A stretch of DNA of 29,431 nucleotides from Hypsibius dujardini (GCA_001579985.1 LRSR01011057.1:7501-36931); one strand, 5' to 3'. Positions 1 through 17,796 are shown, numbered from the stretch's first letter. Notes: generated by a model from the letters alone, not told the origin. Program-made: numbers and translations.

Positions 1-171
1 GGAGTACTGCACTCAAATAATTTCCACCTGCGATAGGTTTCTTTGCATTTTATGTTTGAAGTGTCACACACCCAAATGATGATACACTACATTGTATGCA
101 TTTACGAGTCCGTTTTATCTGTCTCCGTTTTGCTGCCTCTCTGTCTGTCTGTCTATCTGTCTATCTGTCTA

Positions 172-216
<45 letters not shown>

Positions 217-1367
217 ATGTCTGTCTCTATGTCTGTCTCTATGTCTCTATGTCTGCCTACCTGCCTGTCACCTGTCTATCTGTCTGTCTTTCTGCCTGTC
301 TGTGTGCCTAACTGTCTGTGTGCCTGTCTGTCAGTCTGTCGTTGTGTCTGTTCGCCCGTCCTTTTGTTTCGTCTGTCTGTAATAATGGTTCGTAAATTAT
401 GTGGCATAAATAAGGTAACTCTACTGAACATTTATAACCCTTTTGGCTTGGCTAGGCTTTAATATTTGTAATTACATCGAGTTTGTAAAATTCGATAAAT
501 TCGCTGGAAAAATATAAATTTATTAATTATAAAAACGTCAGTCGTGCATCAGACTCGCTGTTGAAAATATTAAAACGTCGGAAGACAGTCAACGACAGTC
601 GCCGTCTCCTTGCCGCCCCTCAGTGATCCGAGTCACGTCGCGCTACTCGGAAACGTCAATGAGGCCCTGATGAGTCACCTGTTTCATTCGCACACACACA
701 CACACAGACAGACAGACACACACGCAGACAGACACACACACACAACGCTTGAAAACGTGGATCGATGCTCTTGCTGTGCCGCAATGGAAAACATGCGCTG
801 ACGGTTGCCGGATACACGCACCCCACAGGCAGACACACGAACGACTGACTGCAGCGGATGAGAGTTTTCGCAGATGTTTAAGGTCGGATCCATTAGTTTC
901 AACTACGACTGACAGACACAGACACACACAGACACAAACACAGCCCACAGGCCGTACGATACGAGTACGAGCGCAAGGGATCTATCTATCAACGAGTGCG
1001 GGGAGTTTTAAAAGATATTTTGCATTTTCATTTTCCGGGATTCTCTTAAATTAATTTCGATATATGAGACCGTATGTCTGCCTTGTCTGTTTGCCTGTAC
1101 TTTTATTCACACCATCCCGTCGCTATATTTGGCTCCCTTCGTGGCCATTACTGTGACTGCTCTCTCTCTCGCGCTCTCTCTCTTGCTCTCTCTCTTGCTC
1201 TCTCGCGCGTTCCGTCGGTTGCTCAAGGCATTATTGTTTTCACGTGTATATGCGCTTCCGCAGAGGATTGTGTACGTTGAACGTGCACGGTGAATTTCGC
1301 GCGCGTCAAAGGCGCTTTTGGGGATGTTTTATCTGACCGCGGTTGATTTTATGTCTCCTCCTTGCAG
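1..1367. other. dlg intron or upstream sequence, no exon found
   Basis: No exon could be recognised here. The PDZ3 coding sequence that should precede the first visible dlg exon is absent, so this is most simply the 3' part of a long dlg intron. It holds a CTGT array, a CA/GACA-rich patch at about 690-745 and 910-945, and a CT-rich patch at about 1160-1206. Open frames across it are translations of these repeats. Confidence 0.6.
140..345. repeat. (CTGT)n tetranucleotide array, degenerate
   Basis: Long run of CTGT units that degrades into CTAT, CTCT and GCCT variants towards the right. It is open in all three forward frames and gives Cys/Leu/Ser/Val-rich pseudo-peptides. Similar arrays recur at about 2262, 5344, 8785, 10790, 23570 and 24853. 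Confidence 0.95.
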
Positions 1368-4366
<2,999 letters not shown>

Positions 4367-4989
4367 ACGCACAGACACAACGGAGTGGGAGACTTCCGAT
4401 TCTCTCGATTTCCTGCTGCTCAGAGACACCACAGAAATACGGGAATTCCTCACAAGAGTTTCGGATCGGAGCGTACCTGCGCATTGTGCACTGTGCCCAT
4501 TGTGCATGTGCACTGTGCACATTGTGCATGCATCTTCTGCCGGATTCGTAATTTCACATCTCAGTTTGATTGTTTTTTGACGCAGCTGTTTTTGTATATT
4601 TGGACGCGGTATTTATAAGACTGTTGAGGTGCTGTTTGGACCTCTTTCTGTTTGTTTAGAGATGAAGATGTCTGACCTGTTTTATCGATTTTTTAGCTCT
4701 TTATTGTATTTTTCAACGAAATTGTTTTTATTGCTGCTTGAAACTTCAGTGTTTTACGTTTTAAGATCGTGTGGTTAAAAGTTCGCGCGTGGCTCACTGG
4801 GAGATATCATCACCGCACCCGAGTGAAGGACAAGAAATGCTCAGCAAGAGCTGAGGCCAAAAGTAAAAAAATACCAAACAAAGATTGCGACAAAGTTCAT
4901 CGATATAAACCGGGTTTCACAGAGGGCGCTGCGTGAGGAGGGCGCAGTGTAGGAGTACTCGTATTGAAGGAAAGGCCAGCAGCAGCAGG
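4367..4989. other. Intergenic region between convergent dlg and MOSPD1 genes
   Basis: Holds the 3' UTRs of dlg (+) and of the MOSPD1-like gene (-). A GTGCACATTGTGC-type palindromic patch lies near 4480-4530. TTTATT at 4700-4705 and 4727-4732 (AATAAA on the - strand) may be poly(A) signals for the MOSPD1-like gene. The open frames at 4265-4618 show no resemblance to a known protein and overlap each other on both strands. Confidence 0.6.
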
Positions 4990-8986
<3,997 letters not shown>

Positions 8987-11900
8987 TTACTTCTCCGGTA
9001 GTATCTTACCATGTCTCCTTCCGCGTCGTACCCAACCTACGAAACAACCAATTTTCCGTCTGAAAGAGTCCCGCCGCTGACTCTTAAAAAGTCGACACCA
9101 TACCTGTTCAATTCCCACTTGCAGAAGGTTATTCACATCCAAACTGGCGACTGTGTTGGGATAGCGTTGCAGCATGAACTCTTCCGTGACGCCAAGGTTG
9201 AGATGCGGCGCGGCACCCTGGATGATCAGATACCAGCTTTCTCCTAAATACCCCAAACGAATCAGTGTCTAGAAGCATTGACCATTTGTCGCACAGAAAC
9301 CCTGCTCTAAAAAGAGCCCACTCAATCTCAAGTGAACTGACCACGAGTCTCACACAGGACATAGACACCGCCGTCAAATGCGTAAATTCGCGCTTCGACT
9401 AACCTGGGAAGTCGACGAAACTGCCTCGTCCAAACACCTTAACCGGTTCGTCCTCGAACATGATGGAATTGGGATCGTAGGCGAAATTGTTCCACTCCGC
9501 GATGTCGGTGGGATTGTACTTGAACGCCTTCATCGCGACGATCTCGCTACCGCGCAACAAGTGAACGTGCAAATCTGCAACGTAGATGGAAAAGAATCTA
9601 AAATAAAGCACCATCGGTTCGCAGCCATCTGTGCCTGCCTAACGCTTCTCCTGCCTGACTTTTTCCGTCTCTCTCTCTCCCGTCTTCCTTGTATGTCTTC
9701 CGTCGGACAGTTTGCGAGGCAAGTTCTCAGACTCAGTAAACAGACGAAATAGTTCGCTCGTTTCCCATTGACAGCTAATACACTCGCCTAAACCTGTCTT
9801 ATATTCGTGGCAGTCACTCCAGCTGTTGGTCTCCCGAGCTCAAAGTTGTAACTCTTACAACTCAACCGACCGACCGACCAACCAACCGATCGACCGACCA
9901 CTACTACGACCAATCGACCGACCGTACTACGACCATATTGTAGCTTACTCCTCGACCCTACTTCATGTGTGGCTGTAAGTTCAAAGACGGATAGCGACAA
10001 ACCTTTGCTGTAATCTTGCTTCTGCCTCTCCAAGATAAGACGAGTCGAAGCGATCGGAGGAGCCGAAGCCTTTGCCGGAGAGACATATTTCCCGTTCGAG
10101 GCAGCGGCACGACCATTCGTCTTTACAGCCGGGTCCTGGGCCTTCTTCTGCCCTCCTCCTCCCCTACAATTTCGAACCGGCACTAGACTCGGAGTGGCAC
10201 TGCCGCTCGTCTGGACACCACGGCGCGGATAACGCGCCGAGCTCGGCGTCGTCACGCTCCGCCCCGGTAGGACGGAGAAGAACTCGCTCAGGTCTGTGGC
10301 CGGATCGGTAGCAACCGGTACCTCGGAGTCGCGCTGCCGACGAGAACTGCGAGCCATTGCCGCCACGGCGGGCTTGGTCGTTGGATAAGGGGAGCCAGCG
10401 GGGACGACGCCATTTCCGTACTTGAGAGTGCGTAAGCTCGCAGCCGGCATTGTCGGAGATGGGGCCTTGCGTCCGGTAGTCATCATGGCGACTATCTTCT
10501 TGCGAGGGGCCGGTGTGGGGATTTTGGCGGGTGAGACTGCGGCCCGTTCGTACGCTGTCAGCAGGTCCGGGCACTGGAGGCTGTATGCCGGCTCCCATGT
10601 CGGCTTCTCATAGCCTTTCCACTGAACCAGGTACACGCGTCCCTGATTTCCATCACGATGGCGGAGAATCATTTCCACCTCATACACTTCCTCCACGTCC
10701 GGATCAATTTCCAGAGACTCCGGGCGCCGGTTAGCTGTAAGAAAAGTAGGTTAGTGTCTGACATTAACGAATTTGTGCAATCGTCTGTCTGCTTGTCTGT
10801 CTATCTGTCTGTCTGTCTGTCTGCCTGCCTGCCTGTCTGTCTGCCTGTCTGTCTGTCTGTCTGCGTGCCTGTCTGCGTGTCTGTCTGCGTGTCTGTCTGT
10901 TTGTCGCTCTCTCCAATCTCATCTGTCTGTGCCGAACTGCCGAAGAGCTACTATAACCTTGCTTCTGCTGACGAGAGCTGGGAGCTCGTTTGGCCGTTCC
11001 GGTTGCCACGCGCGAGGAAGCGGGGCGCTTGACGGAAGTAGCTCGTTTGGCGGACGACGCCTTCGACTCTGAAGCAGTCGTTGGCCTCCTGCCCGAAGAC
11101 GTCGAAGAACCAGCTAGAAAGACGAAAAATCAACATGCAGATTATACTAATACCACAAAAAACCCACGAAAAACACGCTACCTCGTGGATTCTTAGCCCG
11201 CTCGGCTTCGAACTCCCTGATCAAATCCGGGGCATCCAAATCCGCCTCCCAAGAATTGTCCGCATCCTCATAGCCTGAAATAAATACATAACTTATTACA
11301 ATCGATTGACATCAACAAAATCTTTTTTTGGATAGCCGGGGGCGGAGCTATGGGCTAGTTTCAATCTTGGCTTCCGAGTGACATTGCAGAAATGACACAT
11401 AGCTCCGCCTCCTGGCATTGAAATAAGATTCCGCTGATGTTAATCAATTCCAAATTGAATCTGGAGTGGTGGAGTGTCAAAAATCTTAGAATCAAACGTT
11501 TTCCAAGATACGAAGTTACACAGTGGGTTGGGATCAAAAAAATCGAAACTTCGGAAACGTTGCTGATCAATCAATCAACCAAGCCCTGGGCTGTAGCACA
11601 AAGTGGTGTGAGTTTTATTCCTTCCCAATTTTTTTTTGTAACCGCAGATGTGGTTTCCAGCCCGAGACCCAAATGTAAAATCATGATATATGTACAGGTA
11701 TTTGCAAAAAAAAACTCACGCCGATCGGGAGGAAAAATTTTCCGTTCTTGCCCAAGTCAGAGTAACAGTGTAAAAGACGCCTACGCGCCCAAGGACACTA
11801 CTGATTTTGAGGAATTGAGAAGGCGACGAACTAAAGTACCTTGCCATTTGACGAAGTATTCTGTCCAACGGTTGTTTTTGCTGCCTCGCTGTCGAGAGTC

Positions 11901-12865
11901 AAGAATCTTTTCAATCAAATACGTGTCGGACGGCAATTCCGTCTCCTCATCTCCCTCGGCACCTGCAAGCGTAAACGTGTTACCGGTAGAGATAGGGATG
12001 CGATTAAACAATCAAACAATTCAATTAAATGTGTGTGAATCAGATGATTTTCGTTTGATTTGCTTATATTTGTGTGATTTTCGATTTGTGACTGAAAATA
12101 AGAATCAACTTTTCCAACCGTCTTAAACTCAAAACAACATCGAAACTGAACGGACCCACTTTTAAACTTTAAGATAAGCGATCAAACTTAATGGGACATC
12201 AATCAATTCATTGAGAGGACGCACCAAATTTCAAAGTTACGAAGCCCAAAATTCGTCACACGTAACAATCAATCAAGCGATCGATCAATCAAGCGATCGA
12301 TCAACCAAGCGATCGATCAATCAAGAGATCAATCAATCAAGCGATCAATCAATCAAACAAATGCTGTGGTGCCAGTTAGAAGTCGATAACAATCAACCAA
12401 TCAACCAATACACTGTCATGCCGACCTCTTCCTTACCGTCTTCCGGGGCGGGCGGCATCGGATGCTCCAAGTTGTACTTGGCGATCAGATCGTGACAAAA
12501 TAGCCCGGACTCGGGCTCCCAGGTGTCGTCCGCCGCTTTGTAGCCGACCCAGCGGATCTTGTACTCCATCGTGGACTGGCCTTTCTTCTGACGACGTCCC
12601 ACAACTTCCTCCACCTTCCATTCATCCGCTGCCAATTCCTCGTCATCCTCATCCTCGTCCTCTGTGTCTTCATCGTGCTTCCCCGGGCCTGGTGAATACA
12701 TCCAAGTTTCAGAAATGGAATTGCAACCTTGCTTGCGAGACACAAAATGAAGCCGGTCAGACCCTGATCAGGCTCCTCCACCGTTGAAATCTCCAGTTCC
12801 GCGATTTCCGCAGCAGCGGCAGAGTCCTCATTCATCACTCCCACCATTTCTGAGCTGGAAAACAT
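8987..12865 (-). CDS. Triple-chromodomain protein (putative methyl-lysine reader), family not assigned
   Basis: Exons on the complement: 12865-12763, 12688-12437, 11962-11840, 11274-11182, 11113-10958, 10734-10003, 9574-9404 and 9243-8987 (TAA); 628 residues with every phase consistent. Chromodomain 1 (about 57-108): EWKVEEVV, EYKIRWVGYKAADDTWEP. Chromodomain 2 (about 132-185, split over two exons): TYLIEKIL, EYFVKWQGYEDADNSWEA. Chromodomain 3 (about 257-310): VYEVEMIL, VYLVQWKGYEKPTWEP. Each keeps the three aromatic cage positions (W58/W81/Y84, Y133/W158/Y161, Y260/W281/Y284), so all could bind methylated lysine. An acidic run (about 40-52) precedes domain 1. A Ser/Arg/Lys-rich basic linker lies between domains 2 and 3, and a long low-complexity region follows domain 3. 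Residues about 487-590 look globular but match nothing I know. The 3' end is uncertain: a donor (CAG|GTATGG) at 9104 could splice to an unseen exon. Confidence 0.85.
9866..9935. repeat. GACC/AACC tetranucleotide-rich patch
   Basis: CGACCGACCAACCAACCGAT-like repeats in the intron between the 10734-10003 and 9574-9404 exons of the triple-chromodomain gene. The - strand frame reads on from the exon through this patch, but the donor AAAG|GTTTGT at 10003 and the phase to the next exon show it is intron. Confidence 0.8.
10790..10913. repeat. (CTGT)n array in triple-chromodomain gene intron
   Basis: CTGT/CTGC/CTGCGTGT units in the intron between exons 11113-10958 and 10734-10003. Confidence 0.93.
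11335..11416. mobile_element. Short inverted-repeat element in triple-chromodomain gene intron
   Basis: GCCGGGGGCGGAGCTATG at 11335-11352 is matched by the reverse complement of CATAGCTCCGCCTCCTGGC at 11398-11416, with about 45 bases between. It could be a small MITE or a structured motif. It lies inside the intron that splits chromodomain 2. Confidence 0.65.
12266..12359. repeat. 16-bp tandem repeat of GATCGATCAATCAAGC type
   Basis: Five to six imperfect copies of GATCAATCAAGCGATC-like units in the intron between chromodomains 1 and 2. It is part of the ATCA/TGAT repeat background. Confidence 0.88.
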
Positions 12866-13827
12866 GGAGGATTAGTTCGGAAATCAGCCAGTAACAAATT
12901 TGGAAAGATAAAAAGTCCCTTTAGGGAGAGAATGCTTGACCGACCGAGTCAAGCCCTTTAACGAGTTCCAGACATTACTGCCTATGCAGTAGCCGAGTTA
13001 AGTGGCTTGACTCGGTCAGCAAAGCACTCTGTCCGTATGTAGCGTACCAGAATGACATCTCCTGATTCTCCTCAGGAATTAAAGATTGATAAATTTGCAC
13101 GGTTCCCAAACCACTTTCTGGTCTTCTAGGTTTTTATGAAAAGCTTCAAAAGGCAAGAAGTGAAAGTTGGAAGAGAAAGCAAACAACATTGCCGCTTTTT
13201 CATGGGAGATTTTGGTTTGTCGGAGGAACGAATTGGATTTGGATGAAAGAAAGTGGAAATGAAAAATTCGCTTTAGAAACAGCGTGTTTGCTTCCCTAGA
13301 AAGGCAGGCTTTCGCCACGCTTTTCTAGTTGCAGGCATTCACGCCACAATTTGTGAAAGGGGCCAGGCAGGACATTCAAACGTTCATTTACGTTCAAACC
13401 AGTGGCTGGTCTCTTCACTGAACGGACTGAATCCCCGCGCCGACAAGTTCCGTGAATCAAGCGATCAACGCAAATCCTATCTCCTCAACTCGCATGATAT
13501 TTCCAAATCTTTCAGTTTTCGAAAATAAATAAGTAAATTCCGCATTGCACGCTTGCGATCAATCAAATCCTGGCGGCTGACGGGCTGCCCACGTTGCAAA
13601 AATTGTACGCTCATTGGTGGAGCTGGTAAACCGCCCGAAACCGCGGACCGAGTCGCGAGTCGACCGAGTCGCGAGTCGACCGAATTTTCCTACTCAATTC
13701 AGTTCAGTTCGGCCAAAACACAGCCACGACATTTGCACTTCGTAGGCTCTTCGCCGTGCTTGGTGTGTTTGTCTTTAATTTCAGTCCGGTTTTCTGGGAT
13801 ATTTGATCCCTAATTTTGCCCCCAATC
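12866..13827. other. Divergent promoter region between triple-chromodomain gene (-) and eIF3d (+)
   Basis: About 960 bases between two start codons. It contains the inverted-repeat element at 12933-13025. The open frame at 13079-13318 has no recognised domain. Near 13640-13690 the motif CGAGTCGCGAGTCGACCGAGTCGCGAGTCGACCGA is a duplicated palindromic stretch within about 180 bases of the eIF3d start and may be promoter sequence. A TTTAATTTCAG acceptor-like motif ends about 40 bases before the eIF3d ATG and could be a 5' UTR intron end or a trans-splice site; I cannot tell which. Confidence 0.55.
12933..13025. mobile_element. Inverted-repeat element, GACCGAGTCAAGCC arms
   Basis: TGCTTGACCGACCGAGTCAAGCC from 12933 and the reverse complement of GGCTTGACTCGGTCAGCAAAGCA ending at 13025 form imperfect arms of about 35 bases around a ~25-base loop. 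Inner arm parts (TTTAACGAGT / TTAACTCGGC) resemble those of the two elements at the right end of the window. Confidence 0.75.
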
Positions 13828-16659
13828 ATGGCGGCGTTTATTCTACCTCCCGTGGAATCCAGTCCGAACTCCTGGGGTAAGTGGCCGTACCTATCTCACC
13901 AGCATGCCATGTCTAACTGCCGTTGGATCGCCTCGTAGGACCGATGAAGGTTCCCGATCAGCTCACAAAAGTCCCGTACCAGCAGTTCAGCAAGTCCGAG
14001 CCGATCGGCCGCGTAAGTTATCCTTGAGACGTGGATATGACTTGTGGAAATAACTGGGAAATTTGTGTGTTTGTTCCGTAGATCACCGATTGGACAGGAG
14101 CGTTGCGGTTCCAGGGGAGATTCAGCCAGGGCGCCGTGCCAGCTGGCGACCAGTATGCTTACGTGCACGAGGAGGATGAGGCCACCTTCCAGCTGGTCGA
14201 CTCGTCCCGACCGCAGCGGACCTTTTTTAGCCGCGGTGCTGGACGGTTCCGTAGCAGCCTAGTGAGTTACCCTGACGCTTGAGAAGAGTGTTTTCTCAAA
14301 AGAGAAGATAGGTTCAATCAATCGATCAATCTAACATTCGTTCGATCGCTCATCGGTCAAATTGCACAAACAATCAATCAGTCGATCGATCACACGTTCG
14401 ATCGCTCTTCGGTCAAATCACACAAACGATCAATCAACCAACTGAAGTGCGTACTTGTGCCACTTAGTGTTGCTTTCTGTTACATTTTAGATTTTGAATT
14501 TCAATCAAAGTAAAAATATCAGCACGTCACAAAATTATCTGGAGGTTTATTTTTAGGCTTTCCGTCGGCAGCGGAACAAAGATTTCCGCAATCTGGCTGA
14601 TAACCAACGGGACAATACGCGATTGTGAGTGTTGTCTGGGGAAAGCTGCAAAAACTGTTCCGGTACAGCCGTGAAATGGTGGTTTTTTTATATATTAATA
14701 GTCAAAATCAGGGACAGAATCGGAGAGGAGGAATGCAGCGCGGTGGACGACAAGATTATAATCGCAACCGGGTGAGTTGATGTGATGAGTGAACTCGCCG
14801 ATGATTCTTTCGTGCCCTTTGTCGGTAGATTGATTGATTGGTTGATGCCGTTTGGTTTCAATTTTCGTCAATTGGCGTTACAGTGTTCTTGTTTGACTAT
14901 TCTTTTATGTCTTGGCTTCAGCAATTCACAAAACAGCGCGAGCCGTCAGTCAGCATCCAGGCCAACTGGGTGGTGGTGGAAGACATGGAATTCGTCCGGA
15001 TGGCCAAATTGAGCTTCCCCATGAAAGCCGATGTGGACGAACGCGGGAAGATCGATGTCGGCGAGGATATTGTGTCGTGCGGTGCCCTGGACTGGTATGA
15101 GAAGTCGTTCGATCGTGTCACGGTCAAGTCGGAGAAACCGCTCGTGCGCTCCGACAAACCCTTGCTGACCAACGTCACCACCACAGACGATCCCATTATT
15201 CGAAAGGTAAGGTTCATACTTAACATTACCCGTAATTGCCACCTTCACTTACGTGCCCTTCGGTTTCGCAGCTTGCGAAACAGGAGGAATTCACGGTGTT
15301 TGGAACGGACACTGCGATTTCCACATTGATGGCTGCTTCACGATCTGTCTACTCGTGGGACATTGTGGTGCACCGCGTGGGAAAGCGGTTGTTTTTGGAG
15401 CAGCGCAAGAACTCTGAACTTGGTTAGTGCGCATGTCCTTTGTCCTGTGCGTGTGGTCTAATCATGTTCTCACCTCGTTTTGCGTTCTTTCGGTTCATCA
15501 CTGACTTCCTTTTTCAGACTCTCTCACCGTCAGCGAGACTGCCAATGAACCGCCCGTAGAAGACGGTGCCGTCGTCAACACACCCAAGAACTTGTCTCTG
15601 GAAGCGACTTTGATCAACCACTCGTTCTTGCAGCAAGTTTTGAAGAAGGTTCGGCCTTTCTTGGGTCTCTTGTCAACAGTGACCCTCATGTCTTGTCATT
15701 TCAGCCGTCCGACGAGTCGCGGTATAAGTTCAAGGAGCCCAATCCTTTTATCGCGACGGAAGATCTGGACAAGAACGTCTGCGTGGCCTACAAGTACCGA
15801 AAGTTTAAGCTGGCAGAAGGCCTCACCCTGGTGGTCCGCTGCACGCTTGATGCCGTGACCCAGGGTCCGTCGCAGGATGTCAACTTCCTCAACATCAAAG
15901 CCCTGAATGAATGGGATCCACGGGTAAAGCCGTGCTTTTCCCTCTAGTAGTCTCAACAATACTTTTCGACTTACTGCTCTTAACTGGATCCCCTTGGTAT
16001 GTGTAGTATTCGGGTGTGGACTGGCGGTCAAAGTTGGACACTCAGCCCGGTGCGGTACTCGCGACGGAATTGAAGAACAACAGCTTCAAATTAGCTCGCT
16101 GGACGCTGTCGGCTCTGTTGGCCGGCGCGGATGCTTTGAAAGTCGGGTATGAAGTGTGACGATTCCGCGGCTTCGGAATCGAGACAGTGCTGATTGGTTT
16201 GCCCTCGTTTGCAGCTTCGTCTCCCGCACCAATCCTCGCGACCCTTCACAGCACGCCATTCTGGGCACACAACAGTACCGGCCGCAGGAGTTTGCCAATA
16301 ACATCAATTTGAATCTTGACAATGCGTGGGGTGTGCTTTACTATATCATTCGTTTGTGTTTGGACTTGGAGGACGGAAAGTACTTGATCATGAAGGACCC
16401 GAACAAGGTAAGGAAGTTCCTGACTTGCAGTCGTTATTGAGACTTAGATTGCTCCCCTGTAGCCTCTGCTGCGGCTGTACGATATTCCCGATGAGTCATT
16501 CGAATCGGATGGCGATGAGGACGCGAGTGACGTGGAGAAAGATGAGGAGCCCAAGCCTACAGGTAAACCACCTCGGATGCTCTCCCTGACGTGTGCAGCC
16601 TAGACCACGTGATCTGTTTCGTTGAATCAGTTTCTTCTTTTCTAGGCACTGTAGAGTAG
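13828..16659 (+). CDS. EIF3D: Eukaryotic translation initiation factor 3 subunit D, complete
   Basis: Subunit of the eIF3 complex; in mammals eIF3d also binds the 5' cap of selected mRNAs. Thirteen exons: 13828-13876, 13939-14012, 14082-14261, 14557-14624, 14702-14771, 14922-15206, 15272-15422, 15518-15648, 15705-15923, 16007-16146, 16215-16407, 16463-16562 and 16646-16659 (TAG). All phases agree; 557 residues, against 548 in human. Landmarks: [15 protein letters not shown] at the N-terminus, [18 protein letters not shown], a Gly/Arg/Gln-rich basic stretch ([18 protein letters not shown], about 128-147), then the conserved core [38 protein letters not shown]-like [77 protein letters not shown] and an acidic tail. 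Nothing is missing or broken. Confidence 0.98.
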
Positions 16660-16952
16660 TCTTGGACTGTGGAGTAGTCGTGGACTGTGGAGTAGTCGTG
16701 GATCAACTTTTCTTACATGTCGTGTTAGCTGTTGATTCGTGGACGGTCCTTATCCTTCCTTCTTGATTCGTTCTTATCCTTTCATTTGTTTGGTCGTCGT
16801 TCTGTTTCATCTGTTTGGCAATGGCTCGAACGAAAGATCAATTGTGTGTGGGCCTTAAGAAATGGAAATCTTGCTGAAAGTAGATTGGGACGCGTTTTAC
16901 ATCCGGTTCCGCTGGGACTCATCTGTCGTACTAGCTCGGACCTGTTTGAAGA

Positions 16953-17102
16953 TACTGTATTTTCGCATTAGACAGGGACAGCGTACGAGCTGTGGAAGGT
17001 TTAATCGGCCACGCGGCGCTTGTGCTGTGTGTACGGTGCACACAGCCGTGCACACGGTCCACTCCACTACGACTGTCCCTGTCTAACGCGAAAAAACAGT
17101 AC
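16953..17102. mobile_element. Inverted-repeat element with ~30-bp TIRs (TACTGT...ACAGTA)
   Basis: TACTGTATTTTCGCATTAGACAGGGACAG at the left matches the reverse complement of CTGTCCCTGTCTAACGCGAAAAAACAGTA at the right, with a few mismatches. The ~90-base centre has its own GTGCAC-rich palindromes and no coding capacity. Confidence 0.85.
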
Positions 17103-17167
17103 CTCAGCGCAATGGAAAGAAGTACGACATGCACTGTGCTAGTGTACTCATGCGAAACATCATCCAT

Positions 17168-17173
17168 AATAAA
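17168..17173 (+). promoter_or_regulatory. Candidate poly(A) signal AATAAA, eIF3d
   Basis: AATAAA about 510 bases after the eIF3d stop; another lies near 17260. Position alone supports it, and no cleavage site can be seen. Confidence 0.3.
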
Positions 17174-17288
17174 ACTGCAGGCAAGCATGCTATTCTGAAA
17201 TGCGCATTTTATTCGTTAGCGATTACACCAAGCTGAAGAACTATACTTCGCTGAAAGCAAATAAAACACTTCTTTTCGAAAAAACTGC

Positions 17289-17400
17289 CGTATGCTCGCG
17301 ATCTCAAGGGACAGCTAAGCCTCGCCTCCCTCGATATGGCCTGCATTCGATTGAACGTTCAATCTGATTCACTATTCTCTGATTGGCTCATTTCGTACAG
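17289..17400 (+). mobile_element. Partial copy of the CGATCTCAAGGGACAG element family
   Basis: CCGTATGCTCGCGATCTCAAGGGACAGCTAAGCC followed by GATTGAACGTTCAATCTGATTCACTATTCTCTGATTGG matches the reverse complement of about 27657-27745, the right half of the element in a slo intron. Only one end is evident here. Confidence 0.75.
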
Positions 17401-17517
17401 CTTACTCGTTGTGCTCGATTGATTGCTTTTAAAGTATGACGATGGGACGGTGCAAATGTTTTGCGAAACAGTGCGCTAACGGCTGCTTTTCATTGATGTC
17501 TCATCTGCACCGTACTC

Positions 17518-17648
17518 TCATTGATTGACTGATAGATTGACTGATTGATTGACTGATTAATTGACTGACTGATTGACTGATTGATTGACTGACTGATTGA
17601 TTGACTGACTGATTGACTGATAGATTGACTGATTGATTGATTGACTGA
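17518..17648. repeat. (TGAT/TGAC)n array
   Basis: About 33 tetranucleotide units alternating TTGA, CTGA and ATTGAC variants. It yields the Ser/Gln/Asn/Val-rich pseudo-peptide on the - strand. Confidence 0.93.
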
Positions 17649-17692
17649 GAATGATGTATTTCTGTCCCCTGAGGAGGTTTGTTGTTTACTAT

Positions 17693-17698
17693 TTTATT
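17693..17698 (-). promoter_or_regulatory. Candidate poly(A) signal AATAAA, MRPL39
   Basis: TTTATT on the + strand (AATAAA on the - strand) about 100 bases downstream of the MRPL39 stop codon. Confidence 0.4.
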
Positions 17699-17796
17699 TG
17701 TAAAATTTCGATTACCGATTGCAATCGCCAGAAACATTAATAAGAATACTAGTACAGCATCAGGGGAGAGCGGGGGGGGGGTCCAACAACGCGCGT

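Larger units (their letters stand above)
16660..17796. other. Intergenic region between convergent eIF3d and MRPL39
   Basis: Two to three copies of a ~21-base unit (TGGACTGTGGAGTAGTCG) lie immediately after the eIF3d stop (16660-16702). Two TIR elements and a TGAT/TGAC array follow. The rest holds no gene I can recognise. Confidence 0.6.

Noticed and set aside
43-462. Cys/Leu/Ser/Val-rich open frames over CTGT arrays (also at 2184-2366, 8607-9063, 10658-11072, 23506-23720, 24825-25104)
   Set aside because: They are translations of tetranucleotide repeats, open in all three frames, inside introns or intergenic DNA of confirmed genes.
9788-10002. Extension of the chromodomain 3 exon to 9788
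   Set aside because: The frame is open by chance through a GACC repeat; the donor at 10003 joins in phase to the exon at 9574, so this part is intron.
13079-13318. 79-residue - strand frame rich in Phe/Lys between the triple-chromodomain gene and eIF3d
   Set aside because: No recognisable domain, no splice context, and it lies in a divergent promoter region.
14702-14771. Alternative eIF3d frame giving [20 protein letters not shown]
   Set aside because: Donor and acceptor phases require the other frame, which gives a Gly/Arg/Gln-rich stretch.
17501-17737. Ser/Gln/Asn/Val-rich frame (INQSVNQSV type)
   Set aside because: Translation of a TGAT/TGAC array.
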